From: Sinohyriopsis cumingii
Taxonomy: Eukaryota > Mollusca > Bivalvia > Unionida > Unionidae
Assembly: GCA_028554795.2 (NCBI GenBank)
Contig: CM068838.1
Location: forward strand, 94,839,974 to 94,903,973
Length of the DNA: 64,000 nucleotides
Direction of reading: 5' to 3'
Position 1 is the first letter of the stretch, and each line of letters begins with the position of its first letter. Shown piece after piece: positions 63,599 through 64,000 of this stretch. Below the pieces are notes generated by a model that was given only the letters and a program-made list of their open reading frames with translations, searched no databases and had not been told where the DNA came from. The position numbers and the translations under genes were made by a program.

Positions 63599-64000
63599 TA
63601 TTAATTTCTCAACACCAATTAACGTTAGCGAAATTGCATTAACACAGTTGCGTGTCTACAACAGCTGGCCTAATGTTAGATCAAAATCATTCGGTAATTT
63701 GATGTCAAATAATTCACTAGTTTTTGCAAATAAGAATAAACCCGATGGAACGCCGGATTGGATCGTTGTTGGTATACCAACGGGCAGTTATGAAATTGAT
63801 CAGCTGAATAATGAGTTTACCACTAGAATATCAAATTTAACCGGCGATGCTACTCCGGGAATAAAGATATCTTCACATGATCCAACATTGTCATCGATCA
63901 TCGAAGTAAAATCGCCGTATATTGTTGATATTTACCAATCGTCGATTAGAACCGTATTAGGTTGGCCCGAGGTTGCACCTCTAGCAGAACCAAAGAAATC
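63513..64000 (+). CDS. Penton-like minor capsid protein (partial, cut by window end)
   Basis: The ATG at 63513 is the first in a frame that stays open to the window end (162 codons visible). After a Thr/Pro-rich start comes a jelly-roll-like beginning: FSTPINVSEIALTQLRVYNS, a W-P-N turn, then WIVVGIPTGSYEIDQLNNEF. This matches the N-terminal half of penton-base/minor-capsid proteins of Maverick/Polinton-like elements, where a strand pair precedes an I-P-x-G-S-Y-E-I motif. It would form the fivefold vertices. The C-terminal half is missing. Confidence 0.8.
   Translation, partial: MSELAQIVTNTTPPTTTLISLSSTKPEFSINFSTPINVSEIALTQLRVYNSWPNVRSKSFGNLMSNNSLVFANKNKPDGTPDWIVVGIPTGSYEIDQLNNEFTTRISNLTGDATPGIKISSHDPTLSSIIEVKSPYIVDIYQSSIRTVLGWPEVAPLAEPKK

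Larger units (their letters stand above)
57011..64000 (+). mobile_element. Polinton/adintovirus-like endogenous viral element, capsid half (continues beyond window)
   Basis: Eight plus-strand ORFs without internal stops fill about 7 kb. Order: charged protein, pVI-like, major capsid, pX-like, adenain-type protease, fibre-like, membrane protein, penton-like. Gaps are 6 to about 60 nt and three junctions overlap. The combination of double-jelly-roll capsid, penton-like protein and adenain-type protease is diagnostic of Maverick/Polinton and adintovirus-like elements. Polymerase B, integrase and ATPase are not seen and may be to the right. No terminal inverted repeat could be identified, so the left limit is set at the first ORF. 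Intact frames suggest a recent insertion or a live virus lineage. Confidence 0.85.

Overview
The window looks like a metazoan nuclear genome, most likely a marine invertebrate and probably a mollusc (bivalve). It is AT-rich and intron-dense, with long introns full of SINEs, MITEs, hAT, pogo and piggyBac relics and microsatellites. At the right edge lies an intact block of virus-type genes. The species assignment is inference; I see no bacterial gene organisation, rRNA, functional tRNA or CRISPR array.

Positions 2774-54610 (minus strand) hold one host gene that I could assemble exon by exon: a phospholipid scramblase (PLSCR family). It has eleven coding exons with GT/AG junctions and compatible phases at every join, giving 303 residues. 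The N-terminus is Pro/Gln/Gly/Tyr-rich with a PPPY motif. The scramblase domain, EF-hand-like calcium segment and C-terminal hydrophobic helix follow. The gene is spread over about 51.8 kb, with introns up to about 17.4 kb; the 3' flank is at 1-2773 and the upstream region begins near 54632.

The introns carry two tRNA-derived SINE families (two copies with clear target-site duplications), a 1.8-kb pogo/Tigger-type element with terminal inverted repeats and a crippled transposase, and a 190-bp MITE. They also carry hAT-type remnants, a BED-finger-like repeated element in two copies, the 3' end of an L2/CR1-like LINE, a piggyBac transposase fragment, and several degenerate tandem arrays.

Positions 57011-64000 (plus strand) change character: seven complete ORFs and one partial ORF, with no internal stops, lie head to tail with tiny gaps or overlaps. 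They include a capsid protein of the double-jelly-roll type seen in Maverick/Polinton and adintovirus-like elements, an adenain-type cysteine protease, a penton-like minor capsid protein (cut by the window end), a coiled-coil fibre-like protein with a globular head, an adenovirus pVI-like amphipathic protein, a pX-like basic/hydrophobic protein, a two-helix membrane protein and a large charged protein of unknown role. This is the morphogenesis half of an endogenous or integrated Polinton/adintovirus-like virus. Polymerase B, integrase and packaging ATPase are not in the window and may lie beyond 64000.

The most notable signals in the viral block are: a protease reading frame that continues upstream of its first ATG with family-like sequence; matches to the adenain cleavage consensus in neighbouring capsid proteins; a GIFP-(M/L) motif repeated in two different proteins; and in-frame tandem repeats of 111 bp and 27 bp.
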